A DNA stretch of 64,000 nt, taken from Vibrio sp. HI00D65. Lineage in GTDB: Bacteria; Pseudomonadota; Gammaproteobacteria; Enterobacterales; Vibrionaceae. Under the pieces are notes generated by a model. It searched no databases, was not told the DNA's origin, and worked only from the letters and a program-made list of their open reading frames with translations. How positions within the stretch are numbered: the stretch's first letter is position 1; each line of letters begins with the position of its first letter. Location of the stretch: the NCBI RefSeq assembly GCF_001635455.1, contig NZ_LWEH01000608.1:124001-188000 (forward strand), given 5' to 3'. The position numbers and the translations under genes were made by a program. Of the stretch, positions 16,413 to 25,836 are shown piece by piece.

Positions 16413-17882
16413 TTGGACAAAAATCAGTACCTTCTTGAAACAGAACTAGAACAACTCAAAACTCGTGTCGACTCTGAACCGCTGATGATCCTTGAGATTG
16501 CTCAGCAATGCCTCGTCAGATCTGAGCAAGTTCTGTTTGAAGAAGGAGCGATCCAATCGCTTATGTTAATGGCAAGATGTTGCTGGAGCCTGATGGATTA
16601 CCAAAAAGGTTTAAAGTACGTCAAAGAAGCCTATAAGCGCCAAAACCGATTAGACACCGACCTTTTTCTTCCTGAAATCCTTCACTTACATGCGCTCCAA
16701 TATTGGGGACAAGCCAAGTACTACTCTGCACAACAGTTCTGGATCAATGCGTTAGAACAATCAGCACTAGTAGATGAAGTCGAAATACAGATCGAATGCC
16801 TCATTGGTCTGGGCAACATCTGGAGAATGACTCACGAATATAAGCTGGCTCGTTCAACACACCAACTCGCGGTTAAAGTGGCAAACAACAGCCGTATTGG
16901 TTGGCTTGAAGGCAAAGCAAGAATCCTTCTCGCTTGGGATTACTACTTGCTTAACAACTATGTTGAAATGCTGTCGGTATTAGATGGTGCGGAAGAAGCG
17001 TTAAAAGGACATAAAGACAACACTTGGCATGCCGAGGTATGGGACTTTAGAGGCCTTGCACTACTTGGGCTTGAGCGCTTAGATGACGCTGAGCGTGCCA
17101 CAGCCAAAGCCCATGAACTTGCGGTTGAGCACAACCTAGTGTGGATGAAAGCCCACTCTTATATCAGCCGCGCACGCTTAGAGTTACTCAAAAAGAGACC
17201 AGAGCAAGCCGCAGAGTTACTCTGGCTTGCGGAGGAGTCAGCAAACGAGTTTGATAATGGTGAGCTGCTCAGCCAAATCTGTTATCAACAATCTTTGGTC
17301 GCAGAAGAAAACCAAGATTTTAAAGCCGCTTTAATCGCCTTTAAGAAGTATCGTCAATACTCTATCGGCATGCTTCGAGAGCAGACCACTCGCGTGGGGT
17401 TAGATAAAGCACGCAGTTCAAAACGTCAACTCGAGCAGAGAGCGAAAAAACTCATCAACCGTATTCGTGGCCAACACGAGTATGACCCTGAAAAGCATCT
17501 CTCTTATGTTGTGTCTGAAACCTGTTGGTGGGAACAGCTGGTTCTGTTCAAAACAGAGCTTAAGCGTTCAAATCACAGCATCATTATGTTCCAACACGTC
17601 GATCCCGACTATTTAGATGTCTGTACCGAAATCGCTCACACCTTATGTAATCAAGATGACTTCATTTCAAGGCTCAGTTCCGAGCGTGTTGCGCTCATGC
17701 TCTCTGAAAAAGGTGAAGCCGCAGAGCAAATCTTCCAAACTCTAAACACCATGCTTGATATTTATCCATGGCACAGAAAAGGATTAAAAGGTTCAAAACC
17801 AACCGTCAGCCTCAATGACATTTTGACGTTCCCATTCACTCTTGAACAACTAGAAGAGTACGATGCCGAGGTAAGAGTTTGA
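16413..17882 (+). CDS. TPR-repeat protein ending in a decayed GGDEF domain
   Basis: The start is a TTG at 16413 with only a weak ribosome site; ATG 16387 is in another frame. The 489 residues are mostly helical with several TPR-like pairs (for example LMLMARCCWSLMDYQKGLKYVKEAYKRQ and the WDFRGLALLGLERLDDAERATAKAHELA region). The last 130 residues align by eye with the GGDEF domain of the next gene: RLSSERVALML sits where RFGGEEFLVIL does, so the GG(D/E)EF loop is SSERV. That rules out normal diguanylate cyclase activity. It overlaps the next gene by one base, implying translational coupling and perhaps a shared complex. No signal peptide or membrane segment. Confidence 0.8.
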   Translation: MDKNQYLLETELEQLKTRVDSEPLMILEIAQQCLVRSEQVLFEEGAIQSLMLMARCCWSLMDYQKGLKYVKEAYKRQNRLDTDLFLPEILHLHALQYWGQAKYYSAQQFWINALEQSALVDEVEIQIECLIGLGNIWRMTHEYKLARSTHQLAVKVANNSRIGWLEGKARILLAWDYYLLNNYVEMLSVLDGAEEALKGHKDNTWHAEVWDFRGLALLGLERLDDAERATAKAHELAVEHNLVWMKAHSYISRARLELLKKRPEQAAELLWLAEESANEFDNGELLSQICYQQSLVAEENQDFKAALIAFKKYRQYSIGMLREQTTRVGLDKARSSKRQLEQRAKKLINRIRGQHEYDPEKHLSYVVSETCWWEQLVLFKTELKRSNHSIIMFQHVDPDYLDVCTEIAHTLCNQDDFISRLSSERVALMLSEKGEAAEQIFQTLNTMLDIYPWHRKGLKGSKPTVSLNDILTFPFTLEQLEEYDAEVRV

Positions 17883-19462
17883 TGGAAACGCTACTAAGTA
17901 AAATCACCGATGCCGGTCTCGATCCCTCTTCCGTTTCAGGTGAAGAAGCGATCATATTCTGGAATCATATTCGCCAGCATGTTTCGACAACCAAAACCGA
18001 GCAAGCGCACTGCTATATTATTAGTTCGGAATATCGCGCTGAACTGCAACAAACCCAAACCAGTATCGAAGAGCTTAGACTGGCGCTCAATCTATTAAAT
18101 TTACCAACAGATATAGAAGATATTCTGACCGTCAAAACCAGCCTAAGTGATCGCTTGGTAGAAGTTGGTGAATACACTTCAGCACTTAATGAATTCGTTA
18201 GCTCGTCATCCATTGCGGTTGAACATGGCTATATCAATGAATACGCAATGGCAATTCTAGGCATGGGTAACCTGTGTGACGCTTATGGCGACCACAACCG
18301 AGCTCTCCGCTATTACCAGAAAATAAACAGCATTGACCATGCGATAAGTAGTCGCTCACTTCGTCTTAAGTTCAAGCTTCATATGGTGGCGAGCCTAGTT
18401 CTACTGAATAGGATTACTGCAGCAAGTGACCTGCTCAATGAGTGTGAAGAGCTCAGCATTCTGGTCAGCAACAAACTACTGACTGCTCAAATATTGCTAT
18501 ACCAAGCAAAAGTGTTGCGTGCAAAGAAGAAGTATCAAGAAGCTCTACGTTGCCTGTCTCAGATTCAATACTCTGCGAACAACATGCAAGCAAGTTGGTT
18601 AGCAACCATGACGCGTCTCGAGCTCGCTCATTGTTTAAGTGCAATCGGCAAGCAAGAATACGCCAGCATGATCTTGTCGAGTACAGACAAGCGCATGAAG
18701 GTATACTCATCCCCAGTACTCGCTAAACGATTTTATGATTCGCTAAGCGACGTGTGCATGAACCAAGGACGTTTTCAGGAAGCATTAAGCTACGAGAAAA
18801 AAGGCTACAGAATTGAGACGGATCTAATGAAAAAGATCCCTATCAGTGAACTTGGAGCCAGCCAACTTCGTCGCCTATCGAGGTTCGAGCTGCAACTTAA
18901 ACTCATCCTCTCTGAACAAGAAAACCGAGAGCTAAAAGAGACAACCGAGCAGCACAAAAACGCAGTGGCACAGCTACAACAAGATGTGTTCACCGACCCA
19001 TTAACCGGTTTGCATAACCGCCGATGGTTAGATGTGAAGCTAAAGGACATGCTGTTACACGACACCTCTTTCGCACTCATGGTTGTCGATATTGATCACT
19101 TTAAGTCGATCAATGATGAGCTGAGCCACCTAGTGGGTGATAAAGCAATTGTGAGTGTTTCTCAAGAGTTAAGGTCATACTTCAAGTTCCGAGGCGCTTC
19201 CTGTGTCAGGTTCGGTGGAGAAGAGTTCCTAGTCATTCTAGAGAATACCGACATGGTAAAGGCAGAAATGCACTCGGAGAATTACCGTGAGCGCATTTTC
19301 CAATTTGGTTGGCACGAAATACTCGGTGAGCGTGGCTTAACAGTCAGTATTGGTATCACGATGCATCGTGAGGGAGAAAATACACAGCGTACCTTCTATC
19401 GAGCAGACAAAGCCTTATATCGTGCAAAAGCAAACGGTCGAAACCAAGTATGCACCGAGTAA
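17882..19462 (+). CDS. TPR-repeat diguanylate cyclase (GGEEF)
   Basis: The start is ATG 17882 in the sequence TTGATGG, where TGA ends the previous gene. The 526 residues have TPR-like repeats (about 50-330), a linking coiled coil (KLILSEQENRELKETTEQHK, about 340-368), and a GGDEF domain opening with DPLTGLHNRRWLD. VVDIDHFKSINDELSH holds the metal-binding Asp, and the active loop is RFGGEEF (about 444). The RxxD inhibitory site is absent. It is predicted to make c-di-GMP in the cytoplasm under control of protein partners of the TPR part. The upstream TPR protein with the decayed domain is the obvious candidate partner. Confidence 0.9.
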   Translation: METLLSKITDAGLDPSSVSGEEAIIFWNHIRQHVSTTKTEQAHCYIISSEYRAELQQTQTSIEELRLALNLLNLPTDIEDILTVKTSLSDRLVEVGEYTSALNEFVSSSSIAVEHGYINEYAMAILGMGNLCDAYGDHNRALRYYQKINSIDHAISSRSLRLKFKLHMVASLVLLNRITAASDLLNECEELSILVSNKLLTAQILLYQAKVLRAKKKYQEALRCLSQIQYSANNMQASWLATMTRLELAHCLSAIGKQEYASMILSSTDKRMKVYSSPVLAKRFYDSLSDVCMNQGRFQEALSYEKKGYRIETDLMKKIPISELGASQLRRLSRFELQLKLILSEQENRELKETTEQHKNAVAQLQQDVFTDPLTGLHNRRWLDVKLKDMLLHDTSFALMVVDIDHFKSINDELSHLVGDKAIVSVSQELRSYFKFRGASCVRFGGEEFLVILENTDMVKAEMHSENYRERIFQFGWHEILGERGLTVSIGITMHREGENTQRTFYRADKALYRAKANGRNQVCTE

Positions 19463-19558
19463 TGAGATAGTTGAAGTAGTGCCGAACTACTCAAGATCAG
19501 CACTACCCAATAGCAAAACAATAACTTGCTTCCGGCTTTATCTATTAGTGAAAAGACA

Positions 19559-20461
19559 TCATTGATAGAAGAACAAAGATATTCCTCCTACTGCGGCAAG
19601 CGTACCTATCAAACTCTGCTTTGAGACCTTTTCCCCCTTCAACGCATAGATCACCAGAATAAAGACCGGACTGGTCGCTATCAATGTTTGAGCTATCGCG
19701 GGATTGGCATTTTTTAAAGCAATTTGTTGTAACCAAAGCGCGAGAAATGTCCCAACAAAAATGGCACTGAGTAACCATAGCTTGTCGAGTTTAGTCATAT
19801 CCCATAAATCCCTTTTGATTGATGAATAAGGTTTACGCTCGACAAAAGGAATAATCATCATCACCGCAAATACCCCGATTGTCAGGCGAATCAAAGCCCC
19901 CAACAATGGTGGGATATCACCGCTAACCAAAGCGTAGTGAGAAATGACCACACCAGAAGCTTGGCACACACTTGCTACTAGCCCGTATCCAATGCCGATC
20001 CATTGCGCTTGGTTAGTGGAATCCTCACTCACCGAATTAGATGGCTGAAACACCACAAAGGTCACCGCTAACGTGGTGATGACGACACCGAGCCAACTTT
20101 GAAGTGTCAACGCAGCACCCAAGAACATCAATGTCAGTACGCCAGAAAGAGGCGGAGCTAAAGACTCAAGCAACAGTGTCTTGTTGGCACCGATTCTTTT
20201 CAAAGCAGCAAAGTAAGCGCTGTCACCAATTGCGATTCCAATAATCCCTGAGATCGCCAATATCCAAAAGTGATTAGCGCTCAATTCAAACTCTGGCATT
20301 GGGATAAGCGGCATCACAATCAGCATCATGACTGAAGCAACAAAACCCTTGATGATATTGAGCTGCATTGCTGAGAAACGATGCCCAAACTGCCCATAAA
20401 TCCAAGTCGCACACGCCCACACGATAGCCGCACCGATCGCTGCTACTTCACCTATATACAT
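19559..20461 (-). CDS. EamA/DMT-family membrane transporter
   Basis: This inner-membrane protein of 300 residues has about ten hydrophobic segments in two EamA halves (first half about 5-135, second about 150-298; ISGIIGIAIGDSAYF and ATSPVFILVIYALKGEKVS are typical segments). Such proteins export amino acids, nucleosides or other metabolites; the substrate cannot be read from sequence. AAGGATAG precedes ATG 20461. It stands alone, convergent with the GGEEF gene. Confidence 0.9.
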   Translation of the reverse strand: MYIGEVAAIGAAIVWACATWIYGQFGHRFSAMQLNIIKGFVASVMMLIVMPLIPMPEFELSANHFWILAISGIIGIAIGDSAYFAALKRIGANKTLLLESLAPPLSGVLTLMFLGAALTLQSWLGVVITTLAVTFVVFQPSNSVSEDSTNQAQWIGIGYGLVASVCQASGVVISHYALVSGDIPPLLGALIRLTIGVFAVMMIIPFVERKPYSSIKRDLWDMTKLDKLWLLSAIFVGTFLALWLQQIALKNANPAIAQTLIATSPVFILVIYALKGEKVSKQSLIGTLAAVGGISLFFYQ

Positions 20462-20710
20462 TTGTATCTATCCTTGTAGTTATGTGCATCACGCATATTT
20501 CAACGATCACTCTTGAGTCAATATGACAAACAAGATAACAGAAATAACTCCATACATTAGAGATGTGATTTTATAAGTTCCAAGAATGACATCGCTCACA
20601 TTAGAAGCAAAAACACATTATTTATAACTCGGTAAATCACATTGATAACAATTACTTGGATGATAGCCTACTATATTTATAACTAATATCTAACATCACA
20701 AGGATCTGTT

Positions 20711-21106
20711 ATGTTTTTAGACTACTTTGCGCTCGGTCTGCTGATTTTCGTAGCATTAGTCATCTTCTACGGCATCATAGTCATTCACGATATTCCCTAT
20801 GAAATTGCGAAAGGACGCAATCATCCTCATCAAGATGCTATTCATGTCTCTGGCTGGGTTAGCCTTTTCACTCTACACACTATTTGGCCGTTTCTTTGGA
20901 TCTGGGCGACGTTATGGCGCAAAGATCGTGGGTGGGGCTTTGCCAAACTCGAAGAAGAACAGCACGATATTCACCACCGCGTTGATACCTTAATCGACCA
21001 AGTGAGCACTCTTCAGGAAGAAATATCACAGCTCAAGAAAGCAAAGCCAGAGCAAAGCAAGCAAAACAACGACCAAAATAAAGCTCAAGTCCAGGAGGTT
21101 AAGTAA
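20711..21106 (+). CDS. DUF3302 inner-membrane protein (YiaW/YibI-like)
   Basis: This 131-residue protein has two hydrophobic segments (about 5-27 and 52-72), then a charged coiled-coil tail (EEQHDIHHRVDTLIDQVSTLQEEISQLKKA). HDIPYEIAKGRNHPHQDAIH is the family's conserved loop. As with yiaW-yiaV and yibI-yibH in E. coli, it is coupled to an HlyD-type adaptor: its TAA and the next ATG share one base. It is likely an accessory subunit of an efflux adaptor; no transport role is proven for the family. GGATCTG precedes the ATG. Confidence 0.88.
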   Translation: MFLDYFALGLLIFVALVIFYGIIVIHDIPYEIAKGRNHPHQDAIHVSGWVSLFTLHTIWPFLWIWATLWRKDRGWGFAKLEEEQHDIHHRVDTLIDQVSTLQEEISQLKKAKPEQSKQNNDQNKAQVQEVK

Positions 21107-22236
21107 TGGATTTACTGCTGATAATGACCTATGCGGCACTTTGTATCACCATTTTTAAGGTGTTCAACATTCCGCTCAATAAATGGACTGTCCCTACTGC
21201 TGTTCTTGGCGGTGTGATCATCATCGGTACTTTGATTTTACTGATGAACTATAACCACCCTTTCACTCAGATTGGTAACCAAGTTTACTCAACAACTCCT
21301 ATCGTTTCAGGGGTTAGAGGTAAAGTGATTGAAGTACCAGTAAAGGCGAATAAACCTCTTAAAAAGGGTGATATCCTCTTTAAAATCGATCCTATTCCAT
21401 TCGAGGCTGAGGTCGCAAGATTAGAAGCAAAAGTAAAAGAAGCGAGCCAAGGTGCGTTAGGAATGGAATCTGATGTTGCTGAAGCAGAAGCTGCGAGAAT
21501 CAAAGCCATTGCTGAAAGAGATAAAGCACAGCGTGAGTTCTCTCGTTACAAGCGCGGTTACGACAGTGGCGCCTTTACGGAACAACAATTGGACACTCGT
21601 AGACAAGCTTACAAAGCATCAGAAGCTGCGGTTAAAGTGGCGGATGCAACCTTGGAAAGAGCAAAATTTGCTTTAGATTCTGAGATCGGTGGTGAGAACA
21701 CGGCGGTGTTAAGTCTATTATCTGAATTGCGTAAAGCTCAGTTTAACTTAGAGCAAACTGTCGTTCGAGCACCTACAGATGGTTACGTAACACAATTAGC
21801 GCTGCGTCCGGGAGTTATGGCGGTACCACTTCCACTCGCTCCGGTGATGACCTTTGTCCACACAGAAGACAAGTTCTACACTGCAGCCTTTAGACAAAAC
21901 TCTTTGCAGCGCTTGCAGCCAAGCTACGAAGCAGAGTTCCTGTTCAGAGCATTACCAGGCAGAGTATTCAAAGGACGAATCGAAGAAGTGATTCCAGCCA
22001 TCGGTGAGAGCCAATTTCAAGCGAGAGGTGAACTACTAGGTACTGAGGCATTGCGTACCAGTGGCCGTGTGCTTGTTAAATTAAGCATTACTGATGATCT
22101 GTCTGGCTTCCACTTACCTATGGGTACAGCAGTAGAAGTTGCGGTTTACTCAGATAGCTTCACTCACGTCTCTATAATGCGTAAAGTACTTATCCGCATG
22201 AAGAGTTGGCAGAATTACCTATATCTAGATCACTAA
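21106..22236 (+). CDS. HlyD-family membrane-fusion protein (YiaV/YibH-like)
   Basis: The 376 residues comprise a membrane segment at about 28-48 (preceded by another hydrophobic stretch at 3-20), a lipoyl half (VSGVRGKVIEVPVKANKPLKKGDILFKIDP), a long coiled-coil hairpin rich in Ala/Glu/Lys (about 103-200), the second lipoyl half (VVRAPTDGYVTQLALRPGVM) and a beta-barrel region. It is the periplasmic adaptor of an efflux system. GGAGG precedes the start. No permease or outer-membrane channel gene is adjacent, so partners lie elsewhere or the DUF3302 protein replaces them. Confidence 0.93.
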   Translation: MDLLLIMTYAALCITIFKVFNIPLNKWTVPTAVLGGVIIIGTLILLMNYNHPFTQIGNQVYSTTPIVSGVRGKVIEVPVKANKPLKKGDILFKIDPIPFEAEVARLEAKVKEASQGALGMESDVAEAEAARIKAIAERDKAQREFSRYKRGYDSGAFTEQQLDTRRQAYKASEAAVKVADATLERAKFALDSEIGGENTAVLSLLSELRKAQFNLEQTVVRAPTDGYVTQLALRPGVMAVPLPLAPVMTFVHTEDKFYTAAFRQNSLQRLQPSYEAEFLFRALPGRVFKGRIEEVIPAIGESQFQARGELLGTEALRTSGRVLVKLSITDDLSGFHLPMGTAVEVAVYSDSFTHVSIMRKVLIRMKSWQNYLYLDH

Positions 22237-22286
22237 GCTAGGTATAGGTTGGTCAAGAACAGACTTAACACACTGTTAATATATAT

Positions 22287-22315
22287 GAAAAAGCCAGATC
22301 TGCTCTGGCTTTTTT
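22287..22315 (+). terminator. Intrinsic terminator after the HlyD-type gene
   Basis: AGCCAGA (22292-22298) pairs with TCTGGCT (22304-22310), followed by six T. The next 220 bases, before the ECF operon, hold a TATAAT at 22422-22427 with no good -35. I saw no riboswitch fold there. Confidence 0.9.
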
Positions 22316-22538
22316 GTTGCTTGATTAACCACAAACCACGGTTTTTTACATCATATAAACGTATCTGGATGGAATTTTAGACATCTAGACACTTACCTTC
22401 CCTTATAGAAGGGTTCTACTGTATAATGCGCGCCTTATTTTTTATATTTGCCTAAAAAATGATCTCGATGAGATACCTGTTAATAATGGCGAATATACTT
22501 TCTTTGTTATTTTTATCTTTCAGTATTTGAGGTTACCT

Positions 22539-23087
22539 ATGAACTTTTCGGCTAAAACAGTGGTTGTCATTGCCATTGGCGCAGCACTGTATGGCATTGG
22601 TGGTTTACCTATGTTTGGTGTACCAGTGTTCGCTAATACGACATTAAAACCAGCAATGGCGGTGTTAGCACTGTTTTCTGTTTTGTTCGGCCCGGTTGTA
22701 GGTTTCTTAGTAGGCTTCATTGGCCACTGGGTAACAGACCTATTCGCAGGCTGGGGTGTATGGTTAACTTGGGTATTGGGCTCAGGTATTGTAGGTATGA
22801 TCATCGGTTTATTCCCGATGTTGACCAAAAACCGCCTTCAGCGAGGTGAGTTACCTATGAAAGACTTCGCGCTGTTTGTGGTACTTGCCCTTGCCGGTAA
22901 TGTGGTCGGTTACGGCTGCTCTGCATTCCTAGATACCATCCTTTATGCAGAACCGTTTACTAAAGTCTTCACTCAACTGTCTATCATTGCAGCAGGTAAC
23001 ACTGTTCTGATCACTGTTGTTGGCTTGCTGATCCTTAAATCAGTCGCCAAACGCAACAAACAAAGCCGTAACCTGACGGAGGCATAA
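22539..23087 (+). CDS. ECF transporter substrate-binding (S) component, UPF0397 family
   Basis: This is an integral-membrane S component of an energy-coupling-factor importer. The start is ATG 22539 with GAGG six bases upstream; the frame opens four codons earlier at a TTG. The 182 residues have five to six hydrophobic segments, and the opening AIGAALYGIGGLPMFGVPVFANTTLKPAMAVLALFSVLFGPVVGF region is characteristic of UPF0397. The substrate of this family is not established; vitamins or their precursors are the usual cargo of ECF systems. It starts an operon with a double ATPase and a T component. Confidence 0.9.
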   Translation: MNFSAKTVVVIAIGAALYGIGGLPMFGVPVFANTTLKPAMAVLALFSVLFGPVVGFLVGFIGHWVTDLFAGWGVWLTWVLGSGIVGMIIGLFPMLTKNRLQRGELPMKDFALFVVLALAGNVVGYGCSAFLDTILYAEPFTKVFTQLSIIAAGNTVLITVVGLLILKSVAKRNKQSRNLTEA

Positions 23088-23093
23088 GCGATA

Positions 23094-24788
23094 ATGACTA
23101 TAGCATTTTCGAACTTCTCTTTTAGATATGAGTCGCTGGATAAACCGACGCTAAAAAATATCAATCTAAGGATAGAGAAAGGAGAGAAAATCGTCATTAT
23201 TGGACCAAGTGGTAGTGGTAAATCTACCCTAGGTCAATGCCTTAACGGTCTGATTCCTCATGCTATCAAAGGTGAGGTGACTGGGTCTCTAGAGATCAAC
23301 GGCAAGAACATCTCTGATTTTTCTATGCACGACTATACCGAGCAAGTCGGCACAGTATTACAAGATACTGATAGCCAATTTGTCGGTTTGAGTATTGGCG
23401 AAGACATCGCATTCGCGCTGGAAAATCAGTTAGTGTCGAACATTGATATGTACCCTCTGGTTAAGTCGACAGCAAAAATGGTCGACTTAGCAGATATGCT
23501 TGATCGCTCGCCACATGATTTATCCGGCGGTCAGAAACAACGCGTGTCATTAGCGGGCATCTTAGTTGATGACGTTGACATCCTGTTGTTTGATGAACCT
23601 TTGGCTAGCCTTGACCCGAAAACGGGTAAAGCGACTATCGAAATCATCAACCAGCTTCATAAAGAAACTAAAAAAACCATCGTAATCATCGAGCATCGCC
23701 TTGAGGATGTTCTACATCGCGATATCGACCGAGTGATCTTAATGGAGCGCGGTGAAATTGTTGCTGACATGACACCCGATGAAATATTAGCTTCTGAACT
23801 GCTTGAAACACACGGTATTCGTGAACCACTTTATTTATCTGCTCTTAAAGCAGCGAAAGCACCTTTGACCAGTGAAGATAAGCTATCAAACCTCAAAGCT
23901 CTCGATTACAAGAGGTTCCGTCCTGCAGTTCAGACTTGGTTTGCTGAACGCCCAACTCCAGTTACCGAGAAACAGTACCAACCTTTGCTTGAGGTCCACG
24001 GTCTGACTTACTCCTACGATGGTGAAAAGAACGCTCTTGAAGACGTTAGCTTTAAGATCGGCAAAGGTGAGTTCGTTTCAATCTTAGGCAAAAATGGCTC
24101 AGGTAAATCGACCATCACCAAGATTATCATGGGTGTGATTGACGCAGATTCTGGGTCTTCGTACCTAAACGGTGAAGACCTGTCAGAGCTTTCTATCTTC
24201 GAAAGAAGCCAGAAAGTCGGCGTTGTGATGCAGAACCCAAATCATATGATCTCTCATCATATGATCTTTGATGAAGTTGCATTCGGTCTGCGTAATCGTG
24301 GGGTTGCAAAGCAGGAAATCAAAGAGAAAGTTGAGAATGTTCTTGAGCTGTGTGGCTTGAGTAAATTCCGCCACTGGCCAATCGAGGCACTGAGCTACGG
24401 GCAGAAAAAACGCGTAACGATTGCTTCTATCCTAGTATTGGAACCTGAACTTCTGATCTTGGATGAACCAACTGCGGGTCAAGATTACCGTAATTACACC
24501 TCAATGCTGGCGTTTATCCAAAAGCTTAACCGCGAGTTAGGTATCACCGTCGTGATCATTTCACACGACATGCACCTTGTTCTAGAGTACACCACACGCT
24601 CAATCGTCATTGCTGACAGCAAGCTGATTGCTAACGCAGACATGACTGAGGTGTTCAGCCAACCATCGCTTCTAGAGAGGGCAAACCTCTGTACCACCAG
24701 TATTTATGAACTCGCGACCATGATGAAAATCGACGACACCAATGCATTTATGCAGTACTTCATCGACTACGAGAGAAGCTCGCTATGA
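23094..24788 (+). CDS. ECF transporter ATPase, two ABC domains fused
   Basis: The 564-residue cytoplasmic protein is a tandem of two ABC ATPases, equivalent to EcfA and EcfA' in one chain. Domain 1 (about 3-245) has Walker A GPSGSGKST, signature LSGGQKQRVSLAG and Walker B ILLFDEPLASLDP. Domain 2 (about 300-540) has GKNGSGKST, signature LSYGQKKRVTIAS and LLILDEPTAGQD. All catalytic elements are present in both halves, with Glu after each Walker B Asp. It starts six bases after the S component and overlaps the T component by four bases (ATGA). Confidence 0.95.
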   Translation: MTIAFSNFSFRYESLDKPTLKNINLRIEKGEKIVIIGPSGSGKSTLGQCLNGLIPHAIKGEVTGSLEINGKNISDFSMHDYTEQVGTVLQDTDSQFVGLSIGEDIAFALENQLVSNIDMYPLVKSTAKMVDLADMLDRSPHDLSGGQKQRVSLAGILVDDVDILLFDEPLASLDPKTGKATIEIINQLHKETKKTIVIIEHRLEDVLHRDIDRVILMERGEIVADMTPDEILASELLETHGIREPLYLSALKAAKAPLTSEDKLSNLKALDYKRFRPAVQTWFAERPTPVTEKQYQPLLEVHGLTYSYDGEKNALEDVSFKIGKGEFVSILGKNGSGKSTITKIIMGVIDADSGSSYLNGEDLSELSIFERSQKVGVVMQNPNHMISHHMIFDEVAFGLRNRGVAKQEIKEKVENVLELCGLSKFRHWPIEALSYGQKKRVTIASILVLEPELLILDEPTAGQDYRNYTSMLAFIQKLNRELGITVVIISHDMHLVLEYTTRSIVIADSKLIANADMTEVFSQPSLLERANLCTTSIYELATMMKIDDTNAFMQYFIDYERSSL

Positions 24789-25624
24789 ATGCATCAAAAG
24801 TAAAATTCGGCATCAACTACATTGATACCAAATCACCGCTGCATGCGTTAAACGGCATCACTAAATTTGCTCTTTTCTTAGCTTGGGTGACTGTTGTATT
24901 AACGACATTCGACCTACGGTTTATCGCGTTACTTATCCTGACGGGGCTTTATCTACTCAAGCTAACCAGAGTGCCGGTTAGGGTTTATAAGCCTCTGTTG
25001 CTAGGTACGGCTAGTGTGTTAAGCCTGAATGCTTTGTTCATGTATCTGCTAGCCCCACAGCAAGGTACCGAGCTCATCGGCAGCGAAACTTTATTATTTA
25101 CATTACCGGGTAACTACTCGTTGAGCCAAGAGACATTGTTTTACTTGGTTACCGTAACACTTAAGTACATGAGTATGTTTCCGATTGCGCTGATCTTTGT
25201 ATTCACAACGCACCCGACTGAGTTTGCTGCTAGTCTCAACCGCATCGGTGTTCCTTACAAGATTGCCTACGCGGTCAGCTTAACGCTACGTTATTTGCCA
25301 GAAGTTAAGAAGGATTTCGTCAACATCATGCATGCCCAACAAGGTCGCGGTGTTGAACTTTCCAAGAAAGCACCACTTCTTGTACGCATTAAAAATGTTG
25401 CTAAAGTGTTAGGACCATTGATTTTCTCAAGCCTAGATAGAGCAGATGAAATATCGAATGCTATGACGCTACGTGGCTTTGGCAGACATAAGTCTCGCAC
25501 TTGGTATAGCTACGCACCGTTAAAACGTATCGATTTTATTTGTTTATTGATCATCAGTTTAATCGTGATATTGGCTATAGCAAAACGCACTCTTGAACCA
25601 GCGTTGTTTTGGTATCCATTTTAG
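24785..25624 (+). CDS. ECF transporter transmembrane (T) component
   Basis: This is the EcfT scaffold that couples the ATPase to the S component. The 279 residues have about five hydrophobic segments, and cytoplasmic helices carry the ATPase-contact motifs AQQGRGVEL and AMTLRGFGRHKSRT (both xRG-type). Its ATG overlaps the ATPase stop as ATGA. A strong terminator follows. Together the three genes form a complete dedicated (group I-like) ECF importer. Confidence 0.93.
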   Translation: MNASKVKFGINYIDTKSPLHALNGITKFALFLAWVTVVLTTFDLRFIALLILTGLYLLKLTRVPVRVYKPLLLGTASVLSLNALFMYLLAPQQGTELIGSETLLFTLPGNYSLSQETLFYLVTVTLKYMSMFPIALIFVFTTHPTEFAASLNRIGVPYKIAYAVSLTLRYLPEVKKDFVNIMHAQQGRGVELSKKAPLLVRIKNVAKVLGPLIFSSLDRADEISNAMTLRGFGRHKSRTWYSYAPLKRIDFICLLIISLIVILAIAKRTLEPALFWYPF

Positions 25625-25645
25625 TATCAATTTAAACAAACAGTT

Positions 25646-25684
25646 AAAATGACACACCGCTCAATAGGGCAGTGTGTCATTTTA
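25646..25684 (+). terminator. Long-stem terminator after the ECF operon
   Basis: AAAATGACACAC (25646-25657) pairs over 12 bases with GTGTGTCATTTT (25672-25683). The A/T ends make it usable in both directions. Confidence 0.85.
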
Positions 25685-25836
25685 TCATCCAATTTTGAAT
25701 AAAACTTAACCGAACAAACCGTAACCATCGAAGTTTGACGATAAACTGACCGTTTCCTCACATGTTGGGTTTGAATTACCATTTAGAAACTCTTAATATT
25801 TCTTTTACAGAATGTTGCGCGAAATAGAGATATGTA

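Noticed and set aside
22338..22538. Riboswitch upstream of the ECF operon
   Set aside because: I looked for TPP, FMN, cobalamin and similar conserved boxes by eye and found none. A covariance search would be needed to be sure.
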